From: Flavobacterium lacustre
Lineage (GTDB): Bacteria > Bacteroidota > Bacteroidia > Flavobacteriales > Flavobacteriaceae
Assembly: GCF_027474525.2 (NCBI RefSeq)
Contig: NZ_CP114882.2
Location: 496,001 to 560,000 of the forward strand
Length of the DNA: 64,000 bases
Direction of reading: 5' to 3'
The notes under the pieces were generated by a model. The model was not told where the DNA came from. It made no database searches and worked only from the letters and a program-made list of their open reading frames with translations. Positions 24,599-33,850 of the stretch are shown here, in pieces (position 1 is the first letter of the stretch; each line of letters opens with the position of its first letter). The position numbers were made by a program, and so were the translations under genes.

Positions 24599-24943
24599 TT
24601 ATTTCCCTTCGCCTAAAATCCCATTCATGATAGATTGAGAAAGGGATAAAACGATACTAAACAGTAAGGCTGTCCAAAACGAATCAACACTAAATCCACC
24701 TACAATATTGGTACACAATAAAATAATCAACGCATTAATTACCAACAAAAATAATCCTAAAGTAAGGATGGTAACGGGCAAAGTCAAGATTACTAAAATA
24801 GGTTTAATAAATATATTGAGTAACCCAAGGACAACAGCTACAATCAAAGCAGTTGTGAATCCGGCGACATGAACTCCCGGCATAAAGTGGGCAATAAGCA
24901 AAACTAAACCTGAGGTAACGAGAATTCTGGTCAATAGCTTCAT
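24599..24943 (-). CDS. phage holin family 4-like membrane protein
   Basis: A 114-residue protein of four hydrophobic segments (about 5-24, 28-48, 52-75, 88-108) with the conserved GLLNIFIKPILVILTLPVTILTLGLF stretch that defines the widespread PF04020 group. Despite the name holin family, these are normal chromosomal inner-membrane proteins of unknown function, and no phage gene is near. It is on the same strand as the hydrolase upstream (54-bp gap). Confidence 0.8.
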   Translation of the reverse strand: MKLLTRILVTSGLVLLIAHFMPGVHVAGFTTALIVAVVLGLLNIFIKPILVILTLPVTILTLGLFLLVINALIILLCTNIVGGFSVDSFWTALLFSIVLSLSQSIMNGILGEGK

Positions 24944-24997
24944 AACTTTTTGTTTTAAAATTTGAATAAATGTAATAAAAATTTAAACTTGATTTCT

Positions 24998-25759
24998 TTA
25001 TTTTAAAAACGAAACGACCTTTTCATAAAATACTGCCGGATTTTCGGCATGAAGCCAATGACCTACATTAGGAATCGTTTCTATGATTGAATTCGGGAAA
25101 TGATGTTTGATATTTTCAAAATCAGATTCTAATATATAGTTAGAATTTCCGCCACGGATAAAAAGTGTTGGTTTCTCAAAGATTAAATTTTCGGGCAATG
25201 CAACTCCAATTTCGTCCATTTTAGTATTGAAAACCGCTAAATTAAATCGGAAAGCTAATTGTCCCGGTTCTTTCCAATAGAGATTTTTCATCAAGAATTG
25301 TCTGGTTCCAAAATCAGGAATGTATTTTGCCATCACTTCTTCGACCTCGTTACGGCTTGGTTTTACCGAGAAATCAACTGCGTTTAATCCTGCCAAAATA
25401 TCCTGATGGTGTTGCGGATAAAATTTAGGACCAATGTCGGCAACAATTAATTTATCGACCAATTCCGGATGTGTTGTTGCCAAAAGCATCGCTACTTTTC
25501 CGCCCATAGAATGACCAATAATATTGATTGATTCTAAGGAATTGTCTTTACAATACGCCAAAACATCTTGCATCATGACTTGATAACTAAACGCCTCGGA
25601 CTGAAAACTTCGTCCGTGATTGCGTAAATCTAACAGGTGCACTTGATATCCTTCGGTCGCAAATTGAGCGCCTAATGTTTTCCAATTGTCGGACATTCCT
25701 AAAAATCCATGAAGAATTAGTAGTGGTTTTCCGGAACCTTCTATTTTCGAGTAGAGCAT
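24998..25759 (-). CDS. alpha/beta hydrolase, YbfF-like esterase
   Basis: A 253-residue cytoplasmic hydrolase. The oxyanion-loop LHGFLGMSDNW, nucleophile elbow GHSMGG (Ser84), the acid in the LFIRGGNSNYI region and the catalytic histidine in NVGHWLHAENP (His234) are in order. It resembles E. coli YbfF, an esterase for short acyl-CoA or palmitoyl esters, but the substrate here is unknown. pdxJ lies upstream on the same strand, separated by a hairpin. Confidence 0.88.
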   Translation of the reverse strand: MLYSKIEGSGKPLLILHGFLGMSDNWKTLGAQFATEGYQVHLLDLRNHGRSFQSEAFSYQVMMQDVLAYCKDNSLESINIIGHSMGGKVAMLLATTHPELVDKLIVADIGPKFYPQHHQDILAGLNAVDFSVKPSRNEVEEVMAKYIPDFGTRQFLMKNLYWKEPGQLAFRFNLAVFNTKMDEIGVALPENLIFEKPTLFIRGGNSNYILESDFENIKHHFPNSIIETIPNVGHWLHAENPAVFYEKVVSFLK

Positions 25760-25790
25760 TTGATTTTTTTAGAATAGGAATTAAAGTTAT

Positions 25791-25845
25791 AAACCATCAA
25801 GAAATTAAGTTTTGAGTTAATCCATCTTAATTTCTTATTGGTTTT
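25791..25845 (-). terminator. hairpin after pdxJ
   Basis: An 11-bp perfect stem (AAGAAATTAAG/CTTAATTTCTT) extends by a further 6 bp beyond a small internal loop. There is no good U-run, so it may stabilise the 3' end or terminate weakly. Confidence 0.55.
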
Positions 25846-25850
25846 AAAAA

Positions 25851-26564
25851 CTATTTCAATTTTTGTAAATACATGTTGATTACATTTTCCAGTCCCAAAT
25901 AAATGGATTCAGAAATCAACGCGTGTCCGATGGAAACTTCTAATAATCCCGGGATATTTTGTTTAAAAAACTGAATGTTATCCAGACTTAAATCATGACC
26001 TGCATTGATTCCCAACCCAATTTGATTGGCCAAAATTGCAGCTTCTAAATACGGTTCGATTCCGTTTTTATTCCCTAAACTGTATTGATGCGCAAAGGCT
26101 TCGGTATACAATTCAATTCTTTCGGTTCCAATGGCTTTTGCACCTTCAATCATATCGAGAACCGGATCCACAAATATGGAAGTTCGGATGCCGTTGCGCT
26201 GAAATTCCTGAACAATCTCTTTTAAAAATGAAGCATGTTTAATGGTATCCCAACCTGCATTTGAAGTTATGGCATCAACGGCATCAGGAACAAGAGTCAC
26301 TTGTTCCGGTTTGATTTCAAGCACTAAATCGATAAAACTTTTCTCTGGATTTCCTTCAATATTATACTCGGTATAAACGATTGATTTTAAATCACGGGCA
26401 TCTTGATATCGAATGTGACGCTCGTCCGGACGCGGATGAATGGTAATGCCTTGCCCGCCAAATTTTTGAATATCGGTGGCTACTTTTAATAAATCAGGGA
26501 CATTTCCGCCACGTGCATTACGCAAAGTGGCTATTTTATTGATATTTACACTTAACTTTGTCAT
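25851..26564 (-). CDS. pdxJ: pyridoxine 5'-phosphate synthase
   Basis: A 237-residue TIM-barrel enzyme that condenses 3-amino-2-oxopropyl phosphate with 1-deoxyxylulose 5-phosphate to make pyridoxine phosphate (vitamin B6). Visible signatures are VNINKIATLRNARGG, ITIHPRPDERHI (catalytic His region), VTLVPD, FVDP, GLGINAGHDLS and VSIGHALISESIYLG. Length is normal. Divergent from the CBS-domain gene; a TATTTTTG word in the gap is the likely -7 element. Confidence 0.95.
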   Translation of the reverse strand: MTKLSVNINKIATLRNARGGNVPDLLKVATDIQKFGGQGITIHPRPDERHIRYQDARDLKSIVYTEYNIEGNPEKSFIDLVLEIKPEQVTLVPDAVDAITSNAGWDTIKHASFLKEIVQEFQRNGIRTSIFVDPVLDMIEGAKAIGTERIELYTEAFAHQYSLGNKNGIEPYLEAAILANQIGLGINAGHDLSLDNIQFFKQNIPGLLEVSIGHALISESIYLGLENVINMYLQKLK

Positions 26565-26605
26565 AGAATCTGGTATTAATTTTGGAAATACTATATTTGT
26601 AGTGG

Positions 26606-26613
26606 CAAAAATA
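26606..26613 (-). promoter_or_regulatory. candidate -7 box for pdxJ
   Basis: On the minus strand TATTTTTG followed by CC fits TAnnTTTG and gives a leader of about 35 nt. A TATATTTG word on the plus strand at 26592-26599 could serve the divergent CBS gene. Confidence 0.4.
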
Positions 26614-26679
26614 CAAAGTAAAAGGTAGCCGTTTTTGCGTTTTTTTGATTATTTTGCATGCACTATTGAGGAATGACTT

Positions 26680-27339
26680 ATGACAGAGATTACAAACTAT
26701 ATTACCAATGATTTTAGAGCCATTGACAGCCAGGAAACGATTATGGCTGCTCAAGACTTTTTTAATGAATTGAACTTTTCAAATTTCCCGGTAGTCGAAG
26801 AAGGTATTTTTATCGGAAGTCTTGCTGCTGATGATTTAGAAACTTTTGATAATGACAAAAAAGTTGGAGATTATAAATACACTTTAGAACATTTTTTTGC
26901 CAGAACCAATATGATTTGGCTGGATGTTTTAGAAGTTTTTGCTAAAAACCAAACTAATATTGTTCCTGTTTTAGACGAAAATAATAAATATGTAGGCTAT
27001 TATGAAATAGGCGATATCATGAAATTTTTTCATGAAACTCCTTTTTTGAAAGAGCCAGGCGGAATAATTATTGTAAAAAAAGGTGTTTTGGATTATTCTA
27101 TGAGTCAAATTACCCAAATTATAGAAAGTAATAACGGGAAACTTTTAGGATTATTTGTATCTGATTCTGATGTCGACACTATTGAAATCACTATTAAAGT
27201 GAGTCTGGGAGCACTTAACGAAATCATTCAAACCTTTAGAAGGTATAATTATGAAATTGTTTCGGAACATCATGAGGACAACTACATTAACAGTCTAAAA
27301 GAGCGTTCGGATTATTTAGATAAATATCTCAATATATAG
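26680..27339 (+). CDS. CBS domain protein
   Basis: A 219-residue soluble protein. Residues 1 to about 125 hold a pair of CBS motifs (FRAIDSQETIMAAQDF; NQTNIVPVLDENNKYVGYYEIGDIMKF), which usually bind adenine nucleotides. Residues about 135-205 look like an ACT-type module (IIIVKKGVLDYSMSQITQII). No enzyme domain is attached, so it is probably a sensor or regulator of unknown partner. It is followed 52 bp downstream by nadK on the same strand, which makes an adenylate-sensing link plausible but unproven. Confidence 0.82.
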   Translation: MTEITNYITNDFRAIDSQETIMAAQDFFNELNFSNFPVVEEGIFIGSLAADDLETFDNDKKVGDYKYTLEHFFARTNMIWLDVLEVFAKNQTNIVPVLDENNKYVGYYEIGDIMKFFHETPFLKEPGGIIIVKKGVLDYSMSQITQIIESNNGKLLGLFVSDSDVDTIEITIKVSLGALNEIIQTFRRYNYEIVSEHHEDNYINSLKERSDYLDKYLNI

Positions 27340-27385
27340 TTTAATCGTTTATTAGACAAACCATTAAACAATTAACCGATTAAAC
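27339..27385 (+). repeat. word repeats and hairpin upstream of nadK
   Basis: GTTTAATCG (27339-27347) pairs with CGATTAAAC (27377-27385), and the right part reads as octads ATTAAACA, ATTAACCG, ATTAAACA, ATCC up to the nadK start at 27392. Confidence 0.5.
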
Positions 27386-27391
27386 AATCCT

Positions 27392-28276
27392 ATGAAAGTA
27401 GCTATATACGGACAATATTATCTTGTAAGCACAGAACCCATCATAAAAGACATTTTTAGTTTTTTTAATAAAAACAATGTTGAAATGATCATTGAGCTGG
27501 AGTTTCTAAAAATGCTCAATGAAAAAAAAATCATCCACGAAGAATACAAAACCTTTTCCTCCCACACAGAATTAGATGCAAGTTTTGATATGCTAATCAG
27601 TATTGGCGGAGACGGAACTATTTTGAGAGCTGCCACCTTAGTTCGCAATTCAGGCGTACCTATATTAGGTATAAATGCAGGACGATTGGGATTTTTGGCC
27701 ACTGTTCAAAAAGAAAATATTGAGGAGTTCATGCAATTTATCATCGAGAAAAAATTTACCATCTCTGAGCGTTCGTTATTGAGTTTGTCTTGTTCTCCAG
27801 AAAATGATGCTTTTCAAGATATTAATTTTGCGATGAATGAAATTTCGGTTAGCCGAAAAGACACCACTTCAATGATTACAATTGACACCTACCTTAATGG
27901 TGAGTTTTTAAATTCGTATTGGGCAGATGGATTAATTGTTTCAACTCCCACCGGTTCTACCGGATATTCGTTAAGTTGTGGTGGACCAATCTTAACTCCA
28001 AACGTAAAAAGCTTAGTCATCACACCTATCGCACCGCATAATTTAAATGCAAGACCATTGGTCGTTCCGGACGAAACCGAAATCAGATTGCGCGTTACCG
28101 GAAGAGAAGAACAATACTTAGTTTCCTTAGATTCAAGAGTTGCTTCTGTCAAAAATGAATCGGTATTGACGATTAAAAAAACGCCTTTTCATATTAATAT
28201 GGTAGAAATTCCCGAAGAAACTTTTTTGAAAACACTTCGTACCAAATTACTTTGGGGTGAAGACAGACGAAATTAG
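27392..28276 (+). CDS. nadK: NAD kinase
   Basis: A 294-residue enzyme that makes NADP from NAD with ATP. The signature SIGGDGTILRA (GGDG at 72-75) and the second motif around SYWADGLIVSTPTGSTGYSLSCGGPI are intact. ITPIAPHNLNARPLVVPD is the usual C-terminal motif. Length is typical. Its leader contains the octad repeat and hairpin just described. The next gene has its own promoter. Confidence 0.95.
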   Translation: MKVAIYGQYYLVSTEPIIKDIFSFFNKNNVEMIIELEFLKMLNEKKIIHEEYKTFSSHTELDASFDMLISIGGDGTILRAATLVRNSGVPILGINAGRLGFLATVQKENIEEFMQFIIEKKFTISERSLLSLSCSPENDAFQDINFAMNEISVSRKDTTSMITIDTYLNGEFLNSYWADGLIVSTPTGSTGYSLSCGGPILTPNVKSLVITPIAPHNLNARPLVVPDETEIRLRVTGREEQYLVSLDSRVASVKNESVLTIKKTPFHINMVEIPEETFLKTLRTKLLWGEDRRN

Positions 28277-28400
28277 GTATTTATTAAATTCATACTATAC
28301 GATTCCTCCTGTTTTTACCGTTTCTGTTGTATCAAATCCCTATTGAACAGCAATTCATAATTTCTATTACTCAAAAAAGACACATTTAGCCTAATGGGTA

Positions 28401-28429
28401 TTGATTCGTATTGATAATTATTATATTTG
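28401..28429 (+). promoter_or_regulatory. promoter of the porG-uppS-bamA-ompH operon
   Basis: TTG (28401-28403), an 18-bp spacer and TATATTTG (28422-28429) form a very good Bacteroidota promoter. The leader before the 28448 start would be about 12 nt. Confidence 0.7.
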
Positions 28430-28447
28430 CACGCAATTTTTAATTAA

Positions 28448-29131
28448 ATGAATAGAATTTTTAAGTTATTGTTTGTTATTTTTCCTTTGATGTCCATCAA
28501 TGCTCAAATACATGAGATTGGGGTTTTCATAGGCGGAAGTAACTATATTGGAGAAATTGGCCCAACGACATACATCGCACCAAACGAACCTGCAATTGGA
28601 ATTCTTTATAAATGGAACAAAAGTCCGAGACATGCTTATCGGTTTTCCTATACACAATCTAAAATAAAATCAAACGATCTTGATTCGAAAGAAATCAGTC
28701 GAAACCAAAGAGGCTACTATTTTGAAAACAACATCAAAGAATTCGCCGCTGGTCTTGAGTTTAATTTTTTTGATTTTAATCTTCATGAACTTAAAAACAA
28801 AACTACTCCATATGTATATTCCGGTCTAAGTTATGTATATTACGAAGGTTTATTTTTTGCCAATGGCCTAACAAAATCAGATGCGAATCACGGAGCAATC
28901 GCAATTCCGATAATTTTGGGCGTAAAGTCAAATATTACCCCTAATTTTGTTTTGGGTTTAGAAGTTGGAGCAAGATATACATTTGCTGATGACATTGACG
29001 GCAGTAATCCGACAAATAAAAATTTAGAGAACTTACGATTTGGAAACTTAAATAATAATGACTGGTATGTTTTTTCGGGGCTGACCCTGACGTATACTTT
29101 TGGAAACAAACCGTGTTATTGTGCAGAATAA
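28448..29131 (+). CDS. DUF6089 family outer-membrane protein, PorG-like
   Basis: A 227-residue protein with signal peptide (about 1-20, ending SINAQ) and a small beta-barrel pattern of alternating residues (HEIGVFIGGSNYIGEIGPT; FSGLTLTYTFGNK). It belongs to the DUF6089 group that includes PorG, an outer-membrane component of the P. gingivalis type IX secretion machine. There, too, porG sits directly before uppS, bamA and two ompH genes, so the gene order supports the call. The final residues KPCYCAE add two Cys of unknown use. Confidence 0.75.
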   Translation: MNRIFKLLFVIFPLMSINAQIHEIGVFIGGSNYIGEIGPTTYIAPNEPAIGILYKWNKSPRHAYRFSYTQSKIKSNDLDSKEISRNQRGYYFENNIKEFAAGLEFNFFDFNLHELKNKTTPYVYSGLSYVYYEGLFFANGLTKSDANHGAIAIPIILGVKSNITPNFVLGLEVGARYTFADDIDGSNPTNKNLENLRFGNLNNNDWYVFSGLTLTYTFGNKPCYCAE

Positions 29132-29135
29132 AGAA

Positions 29136-29876
29136 ATGGATTTACTCAATACTATAGATACTACTAAATTACCCAAGCATGTAGCCATCATCATGGATGG
29201 CAACGGGCGCTGGGCAAAGCAACAAGGGTTGCTGAGAGCTTTGGGTCACGAAAGCGGTACAAAATCGGTAAAAACAACTATAGAAGCTTGCGCAAAATTA
29301 GGAATAGAGTTTCTGACTTTATATGCTTTTTCGACCGAAAACTGGAATAGGCCTAAGTTAGAGGTAGAAACTTTAATGAAATTACTGATTCGTTCCTTAA
29401 AAAAAGAACTTTCAACCTTACAGGAGAATAATATTAAATTGAATGCAATAGGTAATTTAGAAAAGCTACCTAAATCCGCTCAGAAAGAGCTACAAGATGT
29501 AATCCATAAAACAAAAAACAACACCCGATTAACTCTAACCTTAGCCTTAAGTTATGGCGCAAGGGAAGAAATTGTAAATGCTGTCAGAAACATCAGTAAT
29601 AAAGTTAAAAATAATATAATTTCATTAGACTCTATTGACGATTCAATTATAAATGAGCATCTTTACACGCAAAATTTACCGGATGTAGATTTATTAATAC
29701 GAACCAGTGGAGAACATAGAATAAGTAACTTTTTGTTATGGCAAATAGCCTATGCAGAATTATATTTTACTGAGATCTTATGGCCAGACTTTAAAGAACA
29801 AGATTTATATGAGGCTATCGTTAGTTATCAAAAAAGAGAACGTAGATTTGGAAAAACAAGTGAACAAATTAAATAA
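29136..29876 (+). CDS. uppS: isoprenyl transferase (undecaprenyl diphosphate synthase)
   Basis: A 246-residue cis-prenyltransferase that makes the C55 carrier lipid for peptidoglycan and O-antigen. HVAIIMDGNGRWAKQQG (Asp21), GHESG, YAFSTENWNRP and RTSGEHRISNFLLWQIAYAELYF are the conserved regions in order. The frame is open 12 codons further upstream to a TTG inside the previous gene, but ATG 29136, 4 bp after the porG-like stop, is the natural start. Overlaps or abuts bamA downstream. Confidence 0.95.
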   Translation: MDLLNTIDTTKLPKHVAIIMDGNGRWAKQQGLLRALGHESGTKSVKTTIEACAKLGIEFLTLYAFSTENWNRPKLEVETLMKLLIRSLKKELSTLQENNIKLNAIGNLEKLPKSAQKELQDVIHKTKNNTRLTLTLALSYGAREEIVNAVRNISNKVKNNIISLDSIDDSIINEHLYTQNLPDVDLLIRTSGEHRISNFLLWQIAYAELYFTEILWPDFKEQDLYEAIVSYQKRERRFGKTSEQIK

Positions 29877-32553
29877 TTTTTTAGTGTTACATAAAAGCAT
29901 AAAAATAGTCCTTACCCTATTAGTTTTTGGAGGTTTTTCTCAAATTAAAGCTCAAGATAGAGTTCCTTTCGACCAAGGAAAAAAATACATTCTGGCTGAT
30001 GTAAATGTTGTTGGTAAAATAAGTTTTAACAATCAAACCGTAGTTACTTTTTCGGGTCTTGAAAAAGGACAGGAAATCACTGTTCCAGGTGAAGAAATAA
30101 GCAGTGCCATCAAGAAATTAGGTAAATTAGGTCTTTTTAATGAAATCTCATTTTACGTAAACAAAATCCAAAATGACAGTATTTATTTAGACTTAAATTT
30201 AGAGGAATTACCTAAACTAAACGAGGTAAAATTCGTAGGCGTTAAGAAAAGCAAAACAGAAGCTTTAATAAAAGACAACGGCCTAACGAACAATAAAGTA
30301 GTAAACGAAAACTTAATTACTACAACCAGAAACTACATTGAAAACAAATACAAAAAAGACGGGTATTACAACACCAAAGTAAACATCAATACAATTGTAG
30401 ACACCACAACAATAAACCGAGTAAATATGGTGGTTACTGTTGACAAAGGGACAAAAGTAAAAATTGACGAAATTGATTTTACGGGTAATACAAAGCTGTC
30501 TGACAAAACCTTACGCAAGGCAATGAAAGACACTAAACAAAAGAAACTAACCCGCGTTTTGAAAGCGTCTAAATTTATAAAAGACAAATACAAAACTGAT
30601 TTAGAAAAAGTAATCGATTCTTATAAAGAAAAAGGATACAGAGATGCTAGAATTATCTCTGATTCTGTCGCTTACGATAAAAACAAAAAAGCATTAACCA
30701 TTAAAATAAATGTAGAAGAGGGAAACAAGTACTATTTTGGAGATATCAAATTCCTAGGAAACACAGTGTATTCTGACCAAGGACTTACCCGAGTTTTAGG
30801 AGTTAAAAAAGGAGACATTTATAACGGTGTTTTATTAGAAAAAAGAATTGCAGATAAATCAAAACCAGATGGTGAAGACATTACCAATTTGTATCAAAAT
30901 AATGGTTATTTATTTTCGAATATTAATGCAGTTGAAGTAAAAACAGCTAACGACACCATTGATTTTGAGATTAGAGTTACTGAAGGACCAATAGCGTATT
31001 TCAACAAAATAACTGTGGTTGGGAATGACAAAACAAACGACCGTGTTATTTATAGAGAATTAAGGACAAAACCAGGAGAAAAATACAGCAAAGAAGAATT
31101 AGTAAGAACCATTCGTGAAATTGGACAATTAGGATTTTTTGATCCGGAAGCGATTGACCCAAAATTCAAAAATGTAGATTCTGGCGCAGGAACTGTTGAC
31201 ATCGAATACAATTTGATAGAAAAAGGATCTAGCCAAATAGAACTTCAAGGTGGTTACGGCGGAGGTGGTTTTATAGGTACATTAGGATTGTCCTTTAATA
31301 ATTTCTCAGCCAGAAACATGTTCAACAAAGAAGCTTACAAACCATTACCAATGGGTGACGGACAAAAAGTATCTTTACGATTACAAGGAAGTACTTACTT
31401 TCAAACGTATAGTGTGTCGTTTTCAGAGCCTTGGTTTGGAGGGAAAAAACCAGTACAATTTAGCTCTTCTATATCGTACAGCAAGCAATTTTTGAACAAC
31501 TACATCACGCAAAGAGTAGACAAAACCAAAAGTTTTAATATCTTGACTTTGTCTTTAGGTTTAGCCAAAAGGTTAACCGTTCCTGATGATTATTTTGTTT
31601 TATCACAATCGATAAGTTACCAACACTATGATTTAAATAATTACAATACCGGATTATTTACTTTTGGAAATGGTGCTTCAAGAAATTTAGCGTACACAGT
31701 TGGATTAACAAGAAGTAATAAAGGAACTAACCCAATTTTCCCTATGTACGGATCGGAATTCAGTATTTCGGCAAAACTTACGCCTCCTTATTCGTTACTA
31801 AACGGAGTTGATTATGCGGCATTAGGAGACAAACAAGAATACAAATACAAACACACGGGTACAACTTATACAGGCACGAATGGAATTCAGGTAAATGCAG
31901 GTGATTATCTAGAAGCCATTCCAACCTCAACTAATCCATATCCAAATAGCGTTTCAAATTATCAAGATGCCGTTGCAGACCCTGCAATTGTGGATCAAAA
32001 GAAATTCAACTGGTTAGAATATTATAAAATAAAATTCAAAGCAGATTGGTATACTAAAGTTTATGGTAAATTAGTACTTCGAACTTTATCCGAATTTGGA
32101 TTTTTAGGAGCTTACAATCAAGAAAGAGGTATTGTTCCTTTTGAAAGATTCTATTTAGGTGGAGACGGATTGGCCAATTATTCTATGGATGGTAGAGAAA
32201 CAATACAATTAAGAGGATATCCAAACAACTCTTTAACACCAATTAACAGTAATGGAGAACAAATTGGAGCAAGTGTTTACAATAAATTCTCTTTAGAATT
32301 GCGTTATCCAATTACATTAAAATCATCGGCATCAATTTATGCCTTGACGTTTTTAGAAGCAGGTTCATCCTACGATACGTTCAAAAACTATAATCCTTTT
32401 TCATTAAATCGTTCAGCCGGATTTGGGTTACGTGTATTTATGCCGGCATTTGGATTATTAGGAATTGATTTTGGACATGGTTTCGATGCCTTACCAGGAC
32501 AATCAAAACCTAACGGGTGGGAAACACATTTTATCATTGGACAACAATTTTAG
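29860..32553 (+). CDS. bamA: outer membrane protein assembly factor BamA
   Basis: An 897-residue Omp85 protein that folds beta-barrel proteins into the outer membrane. A signal peptide (KSIKIVLTLLVFGGFSQIKAQ) is followed by five POTRA-type repeats (about 55-450; for example VDEIDFTGNTKLSDKTLR-like and KITVVGNDKTNDRVIYREL) and the barrel, ending in ...THFIIGQQF with a terminal Phe. The start is uncertain: no ATG is suitable, so GTG at 29860 (17-nt overlap with uppS) or GTG at 29884 is used. A longer ATG frame from 29752 lies inside uppS and is unlikely. Long loops around 640-720 are lineage-specific. Confidence 0.93.
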   Translation: MNKLNNFLVLHKSIKIVLTLLVFGGFSQIKAQDRVPFDQGKKYILADVNVVGKISFNNQTVVTFSGLEKGQEITVPGEEISSAIKKLGKLGLFNEISFYVNKIQNDSIYLDLNLEELPKLNEVKFVGVKKSKTEALIKDNGLTNNKVVNENLITTTRNYIENKYKKDGYYNTKVNINTIVDTTTINRVNMVVTVDKGTKVKIDEIDFTGNTKLSDKTLRKAMKDTKQKKLTRVLKASKFIKDKYKTDLEKVIDSYKEKGYRDARIISDSVAYDKNKKALTIKINVEEGNKYYFGDIKFLGNTVYSDQGLTRVLGVKKGDIYNGVLLEKRIADKSKPDGEDITNLYQNNGYLFSNINAVEVKTANDTIDFEIRVTEGPIAYFNKITVVGNDKTNDRVIYRELRTKPGEKYSKEELVRTIREIGQLGFFDPEAIDPKFKNVDSGAGTVDIEYNLIEKGSSQIELQGGYGGGGFIGTLGLSFNNFSARNMFNKEAYKPLPMGDGQKVSLRLQGSTYFQTYSVSFSEPWFGGKKPVQFSSSISYSKQFLNNYITQRVDKTKSFNILTLSLGLAKRLTVPDDYFVLSQSISYQHYDLNNYNTGLFTFGNGASRNLAYTVGLTRSNKGTNPIFPMYGSEFSISAKLTPPYSLLNGVDYAALGDKQEYKYKHTGTTYTGTNGIQVNAGDYLEAIPTSTNPYPNSVSNYQDAVADPAIVDQKKFNWLEYYKIKFKADWYTKVYGKLVLRTLSEFGFLGAYNQERGIVPFERFYLGGDGLANYSMDGRETIQLRGYPNNSLTPINSNGEQIGASVYNKFSLELRYPITLKSSASIYALTFLEAGSSYDTFKNYNPFSLNRSAGFGLRVFMPAFGLLGIDFGHGFDALPGQSKPNGWETHFIIGQQF

Positions 32554-32587
32554 AATTTAATCTAATTTTTTCTAATACAATAAAGCT

Positions 32588-33829
32588 ATGAGAAAACAAT
32601 TTTTATTTCTATTTTTAGCCCTTAGTACAGGATTTTTTGTCCAAGCACAAACCCGAGGAACTAAAGTTGGTTACATTGATATGGAATACATATTACAAAA
32701 TGTACCCGATTATGCAGAGGCCCAAAACCAATTAGAGCAAAAAGCTCAAAAATGGAAACAGGAAATAGAAACTAAAAAAATTGAAATCGATAAGCTGAAA
32801 GAAGCTTTGAAAGCGGAGAGTCCTTTGTTAACCAAAGAACTTATCAACGAAAGAGAAACAGAAATCAAGTTTCTTGAGAATGAAAAATTAGAATATCAGC
32901 AGAAAAGATTTGGTGCAAATGGCGATTTGATTGCACAAAAATTAGTTTTGGCAAAGCCCATTCAAGATCAAGTTTTCACCGCAGTTCAGGATATTGCAGA
33001 AGCCAAAAAATATGATTTCATATTTGACAAATCTTCTGACTTGACAATGCTTTTTGCAGCAAAACGATTTGATGTAAGCGATCAAGTAATCCGAGTATTG
33101 AATCGAGCTGAAAAAAGAGAGCAACTGAGCAAGAAACAGCTGAAAGAAGAAGAGGCAAAAGAAAACAAAGAAGATGCGCTGGATGAAAATCCAATTTTGG
33201 CAGAAAGACAAAAAGCATTAGACGAAAAGAAAGCAGCAAGAGACAAAATCATAGCTGACAGAAAATTGCTTCAAGAACAAAAGAAAAAAGAATTTGAAGA
33301 AAGAAGAAAACAACTTCTGGCCGAAAGAGAAGCTAAAAAAAATGGCACGGTTTCTGCCTCTACTAAAACAGAAACGGCTAAAACAACAGAGCCTGCTAAT
33401 GATACTGCTAAAATAGCAGCTGATGAAGCTAAGCAAAAACAAATAGATGCTAAAGCAAAAACGCTGGAAGATCGCAAAAAAGTAGTTGAAGAACGTAAAA
33501 AAGCCGCAGAAGAAAGAAAAAATCAAGTGTTAGCGGATAGAGAAGCAAAAAAAAATGGTGCGACTCCTGCCGATGATAAAACAGAAACAGCTAAAATAGC
33601 TGAAACTAAAACTGAAGCAGCACCAACAGAAGAAAATGTTAAAACAGCAACTAAGGAAGTTGAACAAAAACAAATAGACACCAAAGCAAAAACGCTGGAA
33701 GATCGTAAAAAAGTGATCGAGGAACGTAAGAAAGCTTTGGAAGAAAAGAAGAAAAAAACATTAGAAGAAAGAGAAGCATTAAAAAAAGCGAACGAAGAAA
33801 AATTAAAAGAAAAAACAAAAACTAATTAA
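32588..33829 (+). CDS. OmpH/Skp family chaperone with long repeat tail
   Basis: A 413-residue periplasmic protein, more than twice the usual Skp size. Signal peptide about 1-21; Skp-like domain about 24-172 (VGYIDMEYILQNVPDYAEAQNQLEQKAQ; YDFIFDKSSDLTMLF). The rest is a highly charged Lys/Glu/Ala/Arg coiled coil with a ~71-residue block that occurs twice (about 245-311 and 316-388), sharing EAKKNG, TETAK and AKTLEDRKKV. Skp proteins hold unfolded outer-membrane proteins for BamA, whose gene is upstream. The tail could reach peptidoglycan or the inner membrane (inference). Confidence 0.85.
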   Translation: MRKQFLFLFLALSTGFFVQAQTRGTKVGYIDMEYILQNVPDYAEAQNQLEQKAQKWKQEIETKKIEIDKLKEALKAESPLLTKELINERETEIKFLENEKLEYQQKRFGANGDLIAQKLVLAKPIQDQVFTAVQDIAEAKKYDFIFDKSSDLTMLFAAKRFDVSDQVIRVLNRAEKREQLSKKQLKEEEAKENKEDALDENPILAERQKALDEKKAARDKIIADRKLLQEQKKKEFEERRKQLLAEREAKKNGTVSASTKTETAKTTEPANDTAKIAADEAKQKQIDAKAKTLEDRKKVVEERKKAAEERKNQVLADREAKKNGATPADDKTETAKIAETKTEAAPTEENVKTATKEVEQKQIDTKAKTLEDRKKVIEERKKALEEKKKKTLEEREALKKANEEKLKEKTKTN

Positions 33830-33850
33830 TTACTTAATATTTTAAACACG

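Noticed and set aside
24599..24943. Prophage holin
   Set aside because: The family name is misleading; no lysin, structural or integrase genes are nearby.
29752..29859. Earlier ATG start for BamA inside uppS
   Set aside because: It would place 36 extra residues before the signal peptide and overlap uppS by 125 bp.
33218..33526. Phe/Cys/Ser-rich minus-strand frame
   Set aside because: It is the mirror of the Lys/Glu-rich repeat tail of the OmpH protein and has no independent support.
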